Assembly: GCF_964340395.1 (NCBI RefSeq)
Contig: NC_135565.1
Span: 15,733,209-15,797,208, forward strand
DNA: 64,000 nt
DNA from: Glandiceps talaboti
Lineage: Eukaryota > Hemichordata > Enteropneusta > Spengelidae
Reading direction: 5' to 3'
Position numbers and translations under genes: made by a program. The notes beneath the pieces are model-generated. The model made no database searches, was not told the origin of the DNA, and worked only from the letters and a program-made list of their open reading frames with translations. This document shows, one piece after another, positions 43,790-56,908 of this stretch. Position 1 is the stretch's first letter. The number at the start of each line of letters is the position of its first letter.

Positions 43790-44355
43790 TGTTATGGGCG
43801 TGGTCCTGTTGCTAGGCATATTTGCATACATTTGTATAATATTCAGCCACTTATCTTCGCCATGCAGTTATAAGAAATACGTTTTTGACCAAAATTGTTA
43901 TTTTCAGACCTAATTTTCATATCGCTATTGGGATCATCATGTTGTGAATATAGCTTAATCTGCACATCCCCAGATGCATCCCTATTAGCCCTACCCAGGC
44001 TGCTTGGTAGATTTGGGTTAAAGACTTTTGACTAAAAAGACATATTTTAGAACTTAATTTGCATATCAATAGTGGTATCATCATGTCATGAACAATTCTT
44101 CATTTTAACACCCCTAAAATATTCCCACTAAATTTCAGACCGATCTGCTCAGTGCTTTAATTTTATTGACCAAAATCATATTTTTTATCCAAATCACAGA
44201 AGATCATTTTGATTTGAACAATCTCCCAAGTAGACACCCAAATTTATACACCCAACAAATATCGTGACAATCGGGCAAGAAGTTTTGACTTCAGGTTGTT
44301 TACCCCCCCCCCCCCCCCCCCACACACACACACATACACACATACATACATACAT

Positions 44356-44390
<35 letters not shown>

Positions 44391-44519
44391 GAGAGAGACA
44401 CACACACATACATACATACATACATGCATACATACATACATACATACATACATACATACATACATACATACATACATACATACATTATTACATACAAACA
44501 CAGAGAGACAAACAATCAA

Positions 44520-44606
<87 letters not shown>

Positions 44607-44935
44607 CTTTGCCATGCCATAGCACTACTGAACCTTATTAATTCAGGTGTGCTAGAAAGGGAAATTGAGGGACTGGAATGTTTTAGCAAATAGAATCGGA
44701 GAGTGTCACAGTTTACACATTTACGCAACAGGCAGTGCTTGATTTCCCCTGTCCATTCCATAAATTACCGAAGGCTCCCTGGATTAGTATGTTTTGGAAC
44801 GCTGTGTGTACAGCAGTAACGGCATGGCACACTATATAATGGAGAAGAACTTTATTATTGAACAGACCATTGTCAAGTCATAATGACTATGTTACATGCC
44901 TCATCATGCGTGGACGCATGATTTAACTTTAAACT
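43790..44935. repeat. 3' flank of gene C, paralogous to 30840-31450
   Basis: Shares ordered blocks with the gene B flank (see that entry) and contains two diverged direct copies of a unit of about 150 bp. Arrays of C(18), CACA, CATA and CAGA lie at 44302-44607. The ancestral AATAAA (minus) is at 44851-44856. Confidence 0.7.
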
Positions 44936-44948
44936 AAACGTCCAGTCA

Positions 44949-47725
44949 GACATAATTGCAACATAAATTATTGTTTTATGCATCTTACTCAGAATTTTAT
45001 GCTGAACAACATATCAAAAGTCTAGAAAAATCTAAGTTGTGGAACATGGTGAAAATGAGATTTTTATTAATTAGCATAATTAGCAGGAATACCATATTCA
45101 TAAAATGTTGTTTTCGCAAACAAACCTAGCAAGTACTATAATGTTTATGGATACGGCTAAGATTGCAAAAGCATACTAAGACCGTCATTTGATAATAATT
45201 CGACATCTCCAATGCCATTTACATATGTTTAATATTTTAGCTGACTGTTCTAATTAGTTTAATTAATATGAATACATCTAGTGTATACGTATACACCATT
45301 TCAAAAACTCTAAGACATGTTACACGTCTACCAGTATAGAATTGAAATGGGAAACTAACTTTATATCATCAGCATAATTGATATGTAAATTATGTAAAAT
45401 TATAATCAGCATATTCAAATTTGCTAACATTTTAATACAAATATATGCAGGTTATATTCCATTTGATTTGCAGTACAGTGGGAAATAAATTTAGCGTGCT
45501 TGTCATCAAACCCCTTTCATGTGAAATGTATCAAAAAGTCTTGATTAATTAGAAATTGGCATAATTAGGATATACAAGTTTTATCAGTCTCTCATGCAAG
45601 TACTATGTCTTTGGCAAGGTCTTGAAATAACAAATTACATAGGCTACAATGGACCTTTTAATATCATCAAAGACGGTCTGGTAACTCACATTTCTGTTTT
45701 GTAATTATGCAACAGAAAAATTAAGGCAATAAATCTCACAATTGCGTCTTGCCTGAAATATCAACCCTATAGGCATAATGATTTTTGTGCATCTAACCAG
45801 CAATGTTGCAAAAGTCACTACTTATATCAAAGGATCACTGTGTAGTAATACCAATGATCGCATATTATACTGATATCAAGTCAACCTAGGAGGAACACAA
45901 GCTGCGTTTACTTACACTGAAGGTCGACAAGGGCACGAAGATATTAGGGACCGGTCAGTTTCTTCGGCCTGGGGGAGGGGGTCATCCTGTTTTTTAATTT
46001 GGCAGAAAGGGGAGTCATGCTGGACATATCCCTGTTCCAAGCTCTTCCCCTACCTCTTACTGTCAAGATGCTATTAAGTTTTATATTAAAAATATTTCAA
46101 CCCTATGTAGTTGTTTTTTACATGTTGGTGTTGCCTTGTAAAGCTTGGAAATTATTGCCTGAAAGTGTCTGAAGTCTTAAATTTGGCTTTAATAGTAAAA
46201 ACCTCCAGAGCTTCAAGGGGAGACCCCCTATGACCCCTACAAGAGGTTGATGCTTTCTTGTAAAGCTTCAAAATTGGCTTGTAAGTGTAAAACAAACTTC
46301 CAGAGTTTCTAGGCAGAGACCCCTAGGACCACCATAAGAGGTGGACATATCCCAGTCTCAAGTTCTTCCCCTTAGCACTTACTGTCAAGATGCTATCAAA
46401 CTTTATTTCAACAATATTTCAATCCTATGTAGTTGCTTTTTACATGTTGGTGCTGTCTTGTAAAGCTTGGAAAGGTATCTGAATAGTCTCAAAATTGACT
46501 TGTAAGAGTAAAACCCTCCAGGACTTCTAAAAGTAGACCCCCTTGGACCAACATGAGAGGTGTACATATTCCCTTCTCAAGCCCCACCCCCTACCTTTCA
46601 CTGTCAAGATGCTATAAAACTCCTTTTTGAATATATTTACCCTGTGTAGTCAATAATTATATGATAGTGCTATCCCGAGATCTTATGAAAGATTTGCAAG
46701 ACAGTCAAGCAGTCCGCACTGAGTCACGATCGACAAATACATGTCATGCATGTCATGTATGACCAGTCCCTTATGGGATGTCCATTCCCTTCATCATTCT
46801 CGTCACTAAACTAAACTGCAAATCTTTGTCTTATCATATTGTTCTTTTTTAACGTATTACCATCTTCAAATTTTCTAATTCAATTCTATCAATATTACTC
46901 TTAACATTATCTAAACACCCCTTTTAACAGTGTCATTTTAGTCAATCACTTGTTTGTGTCGATTTACCACAAATGACACGAAAATGTCTTTCAATCCAAT
47001 CCGACCAGCAGGTTTGACAACTTATAATGACGTCCATCTGATTGTAAGGTCAACACCTATCGAAAGACATTGCTGGCATACTTTCTAAGCATCATGACGA
47101 TAATTAATTAATTGAGTAATTACGCAGGACACTAACTATTACCTAACTTACTTTGGAGTGGTTTGAAAATTGAAAAGTCATGTTCACTCAAATCGAGTGT
47201 CAATAATTATTTATGAACAAAAAATGTGTAGGCTTATTAATTTATTGTTTTAAATGTTAATTACACTAATTAACACTTTGTTAGCATGCATGTTTACCTA
47301 ACAAGGGAGGCATTTGATGATGAGAGGAAGGTATTCAAGTACTAGTACTTCCATACCCAATGATAAACATACTACTTACAGGGGCGTTCAAAAAATATAT
47401 ACTTATTGTACGTTACATGTAATCATTGTCTTAATGACAGTAATTAAAAATACACACATTAAGTCTGTTTAAATTCAATAGGAATGGTCAAACGATTATA
47501 CAGTGACTCAGAAGTAATTCCTCGCCTTCACACCTACTCATAGACATTTTACTTGCACGGGTTTTTGAACAAATATTTAATGAATATTATTTTTTCACTA
47601 ATTATGCTAATTAAGAAACGTCATTTTTCACCACGTTCCACTTAGGTTTTTCAGACTTTTTATATGTTATTCAGCATAAAATTCCGAGCGATGCGCTAAA
47701 CATTATTTCTGGTTGCAATTATGTC
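44949..47725. mobile_element. 2.8-kb element with about 150-bp terminal inverted repeats
   Basis: The left end GACATAATTGCAAC and right end GTTGCAATTATGTC begin arms that match imperfectly for at least 130 bp (shared blocks GAATTTTATGCTGAA, TTAATTAGCATAATTAG). It has no open frame of note, so it is non-autonomous. Compared with gene B it is inserted in the last codons of gene C. The interior holds diverged sub-repeats and the nested 824-bp element. The superfamily and exact target duplication are unresolved; TA is possible. Confidence 0.8.
45947..46770. mobile_element. 824-bp inverted-repeat element, TTA target duplication, nested
   Basis: Starts GGGACCGGTCAGTTTCTTCG and ends TGACCAGTCCC, with TTA on each side (45944-45946 and 46771-46773). 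The interior has repeats of about 240 bp that are the reverse complement of those in the 53313-55368 element, so the two are one family in opposite orientation. Its right arm is shorter than its left. Confidence 0.75.
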
Positions 47726-47735
47726 GAGTTTCGGC

Positions 47736-50700
47736 CTAAATCCCGCTAGAACCGAATCGAGTATAGACACAGTAATGTAGTCTGATATTATATGGCCCAC
47801 CATCTTCTAATGGATGCAATCCTCCTTTATTATTATTGTTGTTGATGTTTTCACAATCCCAGTAAAACCACTGATGGTCAGGGGTAGACATATCAGCTAC
47901 ACGAGGACAGAATTGCGTAAGTTTGATCAATGCAAAGGATTTATCGGTGGGTAGGTAGACGGTCGAGGTGTTCGGGGCATCCCGACGACAGCAAAACTCT
48001 ATGCTGGTATTACTATCGTACACACCATCTGGAAGTTCACCTCCTGCTTCATTGGCGTTATTTAAATTCCTGTCATCCCAATAGATCCAACCAGCACTAA
48101 AATCTGGAAAATGAATGCATTGATTACATTTACTGTATATCAAAGCGTCAACAATTTATCGATATACGTATATGTAATTATAATATCATTAATTGTTTTG
48201 ACCGACGTCTCAAGCAATAGGCAGACAACTTGAATTATTTCTCTTGAACTTACTTTCCGGGCAGGTTCCACCCCATCTATATATGCAGTATTCACCAGAT
48301 GGCCATTTCCAATCAGCTGGTGTTGCGTGAGTGACTTTCATGCAGAAGTTTTGTATCATGCCATCCGTAGTATAAGGTCCTTTCAGACTGTATTCGTTAG
48401 ACCAGTCATTACTGTCTTCGGTATCATGATAGCGATTTCCTGTAAGCCAAGTAAAATCTTGTGACACGGGACAACTGGCAACGTCGAGTTCTGGTAAACC
48501 ATAGGTTTCTGCTGGCCATGTGATGGATTGCATCACTACAGCATCTATTAAAAAAATAAAAGTACTTTTTAAAGTGGCCCAAGTCGGATTTATCAGCTAT
48601 TTGATCGGCATGAAATTATTTACCGAAACTGTCATTACACCGCACTGGCTATGTCGATCCAAACCTTCCCTTCAATGATACTGAAATCATATTCTAGCAC
48701 TGTTAGTACATTGTTGGGCATAAATGCGGGTTCCTCGACACTTTTGTACACGCACCGCATAAAACATCATGTGTATACATTATGCCTAAATACCAGGATC
48801 GACTTCTGCTAATCACAAGTAGTTTGAATACACTTCAAATAGAACATAACAGGTATCTTGTTGCCTATGAATAAAGTTAAGCCCCAAAATGTATAAACTC
48901 ACCTCGCACCCATTTTTATTTAGATTTCACAAAAGTGTATCTAACACTTTATAACCTGGTATATTTTCTGACAAGGTTTCATTATAGCTATATTTGCATC
49001 GTAACAAAAGTGCTTGGCTCAGGACACAGTAGAAATCCACTGTCATAGAAAGACGAATGTCGGATTGAAATTGGAGATGCTCTCATGGGTATCGTAGGAA
49101 ATAGTTTTTTAAAATAATTAGTTTTTTGGGTGGCCTTAAACGATATGTCTTAAAATATAGACAGAAATTATCCTAATAAATGCTAATTTGACTCATTGAT
49201 TTGCCTCATTGTAATTCACTGTCGTATAGGCAAATCCTTGTGAAAAAACATATCAAACTCACAAATATTAACAGAAATATGCTCAATATGAACATAGACA
49301 TTAAACTTTAATTATGTACAAGTCGCAAGGCCACGGACACAGGTTTCCAGAGAATTTTTTTTACATTAATATACTAGGCTTTTTACCTCTGTTTGTTTCC
49401 TGGGCGGCGATTGTGCAAGTCGGGGGTTATTTTTGTGTGGTTTTGTTTGCATCCCAATGATGTGCTATTATTAACCACAAGACTGTCAACGTTCTGTAGT
49501 TATATCACTTGCAACATGTGTAGTTGTTACCATAGCAACTGTCAATTAGCAGTTCGGAAAAAGTTTACTTATTCCTTGTAATCGAACCTTGTTTGTAATT
49601 GTTTCTTGAATAAACGCCACTCCGTCTATGGGGCACTTCGTTTTCGGGGCACCTGGCTTTCACCTCAATCGAGTTGAGTTAAAGTTTGTATGTTATAGTA
49701 TAGGTGAGACATATATATTTCATCGTTTAAAGCAATTCCAACAAAGGAGAATCATCAGTTGCGCGCGCGCGTGCGTTTGTGCGTGAGTGAGTGAGTGAGT
49801 GAGTGAGTGTGTGAGTGCGTGCGTGCGTGCGTGTATGTTTGTGGATGTAAGCTAGGACTAAACGAGTACACATACCTAACGGCATCGGTGCATTCTTCCA
49901 TGCAGCATATCCTTCAATAGCTCTAGCAATGTTGGTACGTTTACTTTCCAAAGTAGGTAAACCTCTCAAGATTTGGTCCATACTGACTAGTTTTAGTGAG
50001 ATGGGTTGGCTGAGCTCATCGTCACCTGTTGTCCAAGATTCGGAAATATCTCCAAATCTAGATTTGACAAGTTTTTCAAATTTGTACATGTCAACCAAGA
50101 CGGAATCTTTGTAACCATTGTGTAGTCCACCAGGGGACACTGCCGATCCGTACTGTTGGATGAAGAATTAGTAAAGAAGGTTCTTGAATATTTCGCCAAA
50201 GTCATTGTCATTGCCGTTCGTCTTAACGATACATTCACTCTTGTGGCCTTTTTCACTTCTATTTTGGTGAAGTATGCATTCATTGATAAATTATTCAAAT
50301 ATATTGTCGAAACCATCCAATACGATAACTCTAAGCGATCAACAAACTTTATGTTGTTTGTTGGTGATGGGCAGGTGTTGCCCATAATATTATATCATGC
50401 CATATCATGCCAACAAACCCACGCAGGAGCATCCGACCAACAGTCTGTGTGTTGCCAATGCTAGGAGCCAACCATCTCATATTCCAGATATAATTTCTCA
50501 GATCACATTTGTGACACTTCGACTACCACACATCGTCTTCTTCTCCGAACTACACGTCGAGCAAAACTTTTATGAACAGGTAAATGTCACAATTGCTTTC
50601 GAAATACAAACAAATAACTTTTAATTATCTTAAGTGCTAACTAATAGCATATGTAATACGTATAATATGATATTCTCAATTCGACATACCTTCTCAGCAG

Positions 50701-53700
50701 CATAAAAGCAGAAGTCCGCTCTTGCTATTTGATATATATCAGATTTCTTCATGCCAACATCGACTTCTACAATTACATCCTTTAATAGATAACACATAAA
50801 ACAGTTGATGCCACACATGCCAAAAGTGAGTCCTTGTTCGTCAAGTGGGAATTGGTGTAATTGAGGTGGTGGTCGTAGTTTACTGTTATCAATTACCGCT
50901 TTTCATGAATTGAAGAGGCGAATTAACAACCCGGTGTTCCATAATATCTTGGGGTTTGGTGTACGCTTATGGATATATTATATAGAAATATGATAGACGT
51001 ACAAATACTATCTTGCAAATACCATCTTTTGGAGACGGATGTAATCTCCGTTCAAATTTTCTTTTGTATTTCAATATATATATATATATATATATGGAGT
51101 GTTGTTTGTGTAATTGCTTATGAAGAAAGTCTCACGTTTAGTCCTGTTCGTGCGCATTTTTTTCCTTGCCAGCAAATAAGGCGATGGCTTTTCCATTTAT
51201 TTGCTTGTTCAAAAATGTTTTGATATCTTCGAATATATTTGCAATAAGTATAATCTTCACGTACCACGAGTATTCGTTTCCTTCATTGGCCAGCTCGTAA
51301 AGCAAATAACGCCATCAAATTTAAGTGGCATTTCGCTTTCATATGAATCGAGTTAAACCTTTGTCAAATGTAAATTAGACCGGCTTACCGTTCCCCAGGT
51401 GTCGATAAAGTTCATGTAGGTATCTTCATTATAGTAGGTTATTAAGGCACTGACAGCCTCGGTGAACTTTCTGGACAACTGGTATTGGTTTGAGTTGGGC
51501 TCCCCCATGCGGTATCTTGCTGAGCCTCTATTACATCGAAGTCTTTCCTCGTAGAAAATATCACCGATATTGATAGTTCGGTCATGTACAATATCAAACA
51601 CTGTATGGTAAATATGTGATTATAAGTGTGTAACAATGTTATTTTGATCTAAATCTGATGTGATGAAAGCAGCTAGATGCCTTTACTCACCTCTATTTCC
51701 ATCGTTTTGTGTCGTTTGTTTTGTTCCAAGTGATCGCCACCTTCCCCACATCTGACCCTGTGTTATAGACAGTCCCGTTGATTCTCAACAATGTTGTAAG
51801 GTTTTTCACAACCAATCAGCACGCCTTCCTTCCTCCAGTGTCCGCAGCTGCATAACTCTCATCCTGATTGGCAACTCGAAAGCGCGAGATTCAGAAGGGA
51901 TTGTCCATTACACAGGGTCAGATGTGGGAAGGCGTCGATTCCTCGGAAAAAAACCAAACGACACAAAACGATGGAAATAGACGTCAATAAAGGCATCTAG
52001 CCGCTTTCACCACATCAGATATTAATCAGACTGTAAACAGCGGCAATACACTCCAGACAACACTACAATCCGATACAGTGGGTTCGTTACTATGTACATT
52101 TTTGGAATCCGATGATCATTTTGGCTGACTGAGTATGCAGTTATATGTTGTTATATATATTTGTTCAGGTATGGAAAATATGACTGACCTACCGGGTCTT
52201 GCCACTACGAGTCTAATGACAAGTAGGGACAAAATCCCTAGGTCACAAGTAGTTTCCGACTGTATGAAGAAAATATTCATACATATTATAATTACATTTC
52301 CGTAGGAAAAATATATGAACAATTATCGAGAGGTATAACGACCAGGTTATATATTCTATATTTTTGTTCGAATGCATCCACTTTGTTTGTGTGCGGTAAT
52401 ATATCATATAGGCATGGGAAACATTATATGACGTACTTACATTCACTTTGACTGAATTCCCTGTTTGTAGAATGACTAATTCCATCTGAAAGAAATAACA
52501 ATGATAGTATGAGGTTATTACCCCATATCACATTTTCTTCCGCGTGGTATCGCAGTATGTGCTGTTTCCGCTTAGCGACACAAGTCGTAAGAGGAGTGTC
52601 ACGTTGCGGAAACGGCACGGATGGTCATATGACGAACTGGAGGGTGATATCGGATAATAACCTATTTATCATATGCCTATTCCAAGGTACGAAAGGAGAA
52701 TACATCTACAGGGGAAAAAGCACAATTACTATGGGCTGCATGCGTCGCGCGACTCTATTGTCAGGTGACGTTCATGTGCGCACAGTCTGCTGACCGTTTC
52801 AACCCACTTTGGTGAGTGTTTAATGATAGCCAATTTTCAGCAGATTTCGTAGGTATTAGTGAAGCGAATGACATAAAGTTAATACTTCCCAATTAGAATA
52901 AATGATTTATCATAGCAGATTGTGTTCGTGATCCAAAAATCACTGAAACACAAAATATATTTATCTGTCTATTGCTCATTTCTGCACTCCAAAAAATCAT
53001 AAAATCTTTCCAAAACAGCTGTACATTCTTACAATGCCAGTAAAGGTGTTCAAGGGATTCCTCTTGACTGCAATGATAGCATTTACTGCCACCTTTTATT
53101 TTAGTTTGTTGGCAAAATTCGATGTAGAATTTTAAATTCGGACATTCTTATTTATTCCTCAATTGTAGTTTGGTACGTTCGACCCCATACTTGTTCCAAT
53201 CGGTATCAGTTCTTTTTCAATGAACATATTATTCAAATTAAAAATCCCTTGTTTCCCATTTCCGAAAACGATCTTATATTTTTGTATGACATTTGCATTC
53301 CTATTGCGTTTAGGGACCGGTCAGTTTCTCCAGCCTGGGGGGGGGGGGGGGCGGTGGATTCTTAAATCGGGCCGACAAAAAGTCACTGACCCCCCCTATC
53401 TGTAAAACCAAAAATAGGCTGACCCCCCCCCCCTATCACATAATTCTAAAACATGATGACCCCCCATATATAATATTCGCATGACAGGTATTTTTTTATC
53501 ATGACTCAGTGTGGACTGCTTGACTGTCTTGCATCTACTTTATAAGATCCCAGGTTAGCACTATCATATTTATAATTATTGACTACACAGGGTATAAATA
53601 TATTCGAAAATGAGTTTAATAGCATCTTGGCTGTGAAAGGTAGGAAAGCTTGAGAAGGGAATATGTACATCTGTTATGGGGGTCCTAGGGGGTCTCCCCC

Positions 53701-56636
53701 TAGAAGCCCAGGAGGTTTTTAACTCTGAAAAGTCAATTTTGAGACTATTCAGACATTTTCAGAAAATAATTTCCAAGCTTTACAAGACAGCACCAACATG
53801 TAAAATGCAACTACATAAGGTTGAAATATTTTTGAAATATAGTTTGATAGGATCTTGACAGTAAGAGGTAGGGGGAAGATCTTGAGACTAGGATGTGTAC
53901 ACCTCATGTTGGGGGGGTCCTAAGGGGTCTCCCCCTAGAAGCCCTGGAGGTTTTTAACTCTGAAAAGTCAATTTTGAGACTATTCAGACCCTTTCAGACA
54001 ATAATTTCCAAGCCTTACAAGACAACACCAACATGTTAAAAGCAACTACATAGGGTTGAAATACTTTTGAAATATACTTTGATAGCATCTTGACAGTAAG
54101 AGGGGAAGAGCTTGAGACAGGGATATGTCCACCTCATGTGGTGGGTCTGAGGGGGGTCTCCTTCTAGAAACCCTGGAGGATTTTTACTCTTAAAGCCAAT
54201 ATTTAGGCTATTCAGACCCTTTCAAGCTATAACTTAATCCATGCTTTAGAAGACAGCAAGTATCAGAAACTATTCTTTATAACTTACACTAAGGATTGAA
54301 ATATGTTCTTAAAAAGTTTAAATGGCATCATTATATACATGTAGTAAAGGTCAGCACATCTATAATGGTAGTATCATTGGTAGGGGAGATTTGGAGTTTA
54401 AGGCAATTTTAGACTATCTTGGCAAAAACGTTTCAGATCTTGAAAAGACAATATCATATTAAATTAGAATAGGGTGAAAATATTTAAGAAAAGTTTAATA
54501 CCATTATGACAGTAAAAAGGTTGTTGGTGCATCTGATTGTTGGTGGAATGTATGAGTGACCTCTGGGGGTGAGGGAGTCCTTGGGGTTTTCCCCCTGGCA
54601 GATCTGGAGTTTTTTGGTTGAGATACTAAGGCAATGTTTAGGTTATTCATAACCTTTGAGGTAATATATCCAAGCTTCGAAAAGCTAACGTAAAACGTTT
54701 TTAAATGAGTTTCTCATATCACATAATATCACATAAAATGGAATGTAACATTAGTATATAGGGGTATTAATATTGCATGTATAATAAAGTCACCGGTATG
54801 TTAGAGAACTTTAGGTGGTCATACCTAGTGTATAATAGTAACTGGAATCTGATGAGATGTGGTGATTTGTAGTGTCAATAGCATGAGAAGTAGAACAATT
54901 TAGATTCACTTCATTTATAAACTATCTATGAAAATTACCATTACGAAACCTTCAAGTTCACTTTTGCCCCAAACTGCAATATAAGCGAAGCATTGATTGT
55001 GAAACAGCCAAGCATTTACATGACATGTTCTGTAACTAGTGTGGTAGGTAGGTAATACCGGTACATGTATATGAATATGTATAGTTAGGTTTGAACTAAC
55101 AAGTAATGTTAAAGAATTCATGTAAGAAACAGGGACAAGAACAAATATTGACATGTACCACATTTCAGACAAGGTTATATGCCATTGTAGAAAGGCTTTT
55201 TTTTCTTCCATAACAATCTAAAACACAATGACCCCCCCCCCCTATCCACAATTTTCAAAACAGCATGACCCCCCCCCCCTACTGCCAATTTCAAAAACAG
55301 GGTGACCCCCCCCCCCTACCTATCCACTGCCCCCCCCCCCCCCCAGGCCGAAGAAACTGACCGGTCCCTTATCATTGCGAATAATTCTCCTCCAGTTTTC
55401 TGGGATCCCATTTAGGATAACCACATATGTAACAAAATTAGTGTGAACATTATATTTCTCCATGAAGTCCTTACATGACAAAAAGTTTCCCTCATCATCA
55501 AGAAGATCAGCAATGTATTGGACACCTCTATATAACCATTCACTATTTTAAAAAAAAATTTAAAAAAAAAATATTTTAAAAAACCAGAAAGGTCACCTAC
55601 TAAAATTTTTCGTTATTCAATAAAATCTCTGATACAACTTCCTGAAAATCGTTGCTATTCTTTCCAAAACCTCAAAAACCAGAAACTGTGATATCCATTT
55701 TATCGATGTTCTAACTTTTTAATTTAAAGTTAATATTATTATTTGGGAACGGATATTTTCGTCAAACCTTTCGTCATACGCGATAATGAAACCTCGAAGA
55801 TCAACCACCATTTGTTTGTGTATGGTCGGAATTGCTTTTTCTTGTCCAATCTGGGAGGCATTTTACGATGACGTTTAACGTTTAATATTATATTTTCAGT
55901 ATGCGCCTCATCTCAGATATTCCGTTTTATATGACAACACTGTCACGTCCTCCAAGGAAGTTGAAAATTAGTTTGCTTATTGATAATTGTAATCCGTTTT
56001 TGGTTTAAAAATTCATGTCTTCTTTGTAGCTACATTGGTTGCTTGCTGTTGTTTTTGTTAAATAGCCATGGAAATTACTGTTGGAGAGTGGAAAAGTAAT
56101 AAATGTATTATGAGGTTGAAATAAGTATCAGTCAGTGCAAAATGTGTGCCGTTATTTTTAAAGTGTTTTCAGAAGAGTCACTTTCATACCGCAATTCAGT
56201 CGCTTGTGCTTTTCTATCAACATATGAGTAATTCTATTGTTATCATGTCACGTGGTCAAATTAGAAACTTACCAATTCTCGTGGCATCTTCTTTGATATT
56301 TCGCTGAAAGCTTTCAGATCCCCAGAATACGTAGTCCGTCTTATCAAATGAGCAACTATCAACCAGATTGTATTCTACTTGGTCTGGTCGTAGGTATGTT
56401 CCGTCGTCATAATCTTCATCATATGTTAAAGCCAATATATGTTGTTCTGGTAGGATGCCCGGATCTAGACCACCATTGCCATGTCTTGTTCCAAGTGGAT
56501 TTCCCGTTAAGATGTTGTAACCAGTACCAATTAACTTGATGCCGTCAGGGACTGGTTGCAGGGCCTGACTTTGAAATGCTAACAGAAGTAAAACTGATAC
56601 AATCTCAGTTAACATATTGTATGAGCAGCTCTTCAT
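47736..56636 (-). CDS. Apextrin-like protein C (MACPF + ApeC), altered C-terminus
   Basis: About 548 residues. Exons: 56273-56636, 52441-52485, 51389-51600, 50690-50779, 49876-50152, 48254-48544 and 47736-48103, all in phase. The first five exon lengths equal those of gene B. The signal peptide ends near LAFQSQA, and the second Met (MLTEIV) may be the real start given the TATA-like position. The MACPF domain covers about 30-325, with WGT at 205-207 followed by Asp. The ApeC domain covers about 332-541, with WPAETYGLP, HDTEDS, NFCMKV, GEYCIYRWGG, WDDRN, LPDGVYDSNT and LHYCVY. After CVY, gene B has one Leu and a stop, whereas C reads eight further residues (TRFGSSGI) from an inserted transposon before its stop. 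Its first intron is expanded to 3.8 kb by nested elements. Confidence 0.88.
49758..49840. repeat. (GCGC)/(GTGA)/(GTGC) array, intron of gene C
   Basis: Compound array in the same intron and near the same place as the (GT)n arrays of genes B and D. Confidence 0.9.
52513..52662. repeat. 150-bp inverted-repeat element, intron of gene C
   Basis: Copy of the gene B element at 36122-36272, with diverged arms (GGTTATTACCCCATAT and CGGATAATAACC). Confidence 0.65.
52920..55560 (-). pseudogene. Decayed 3' fragment of a LINE ORF2, split by a transposon
   Basis: The right piece (55372-55555) reads, on the minus strand, YIADLLDDEGNFLS ... IPENWRRIIRN, a typical L1/Tx1-type C-terminal region. The left piece (52930-53312) continues after the 53313-55368 insertion and later gives, after a frameshift, a CYHC-x7-EH-x4-C zinc-knuckle motif followed by VQLFW. 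It is 5' truncated and has stops. It lies in the first intron of gene C and is absent from gene B, so it is younger than the duplication. Confidence 0.75.
53313..55368. mobile_element. 2.06-kb inverted-repeat element, TTA target duplication
   Basis: Ends are inverted copies of GGGACCGGTCAGTTTC followed by CCTGGGGGG-type runs. TTA flanks both sides (53310-53312 and 55369-55371). The interior has at least three direct units of about 237 bp (for example from 53700, 53937 and 54164), starting CTAGAAGCCC. Many G or C homopolymer runs lie at both ends. It has no transposase frame. A 3-bp TTA duplication with GGG-start ends suggests a non-autonomous PIF/Harbinger-type element; that is inference. Confidence 0.82.
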
Positions 56637-56664
56637 TTGATGTGCTGTAGAGAGTAGAGTGGAG

Positions 56665-56674
56665 CCTATTTATT
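56665..56674 (-). promoter_or_regulatory. TATA-like box of gene C
   Basis: AATAAATAGG on the minus strand, 29-38 bp upstream of the first ATG and about 60 bp upstream of the second in-frame ATG (56612). It lies in a segment of about 31 bp (roughly 56646-56676) that is missing in gene B. Confidence 0.4.
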
Positions 56675-56876
56675 CATTAATGATCCCAAAATAGATTATT
56701 TTTCCAGGAATTTGAAGTACATATCTGATTGTTGAAATTCCGATAAGATAGCACAACGCACACAACTGCACATATTCACATGAATTGTTGTATATCCCAA
56801 TCAAAGTTGAGGTGCTTTTTGTAGGTCGAAACGTACATCCATCCGTCCATAATAAATCGATATACATCAAAATCCA

Positions 56877-56877
56877 T

Positions 56878-56908
<31 letters not shown>

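Noticed and set aside
50156-50464. 102-codon plus-strand frame
   Set aside because: Antisense intron sequence of gene C, not preserved in gene B.
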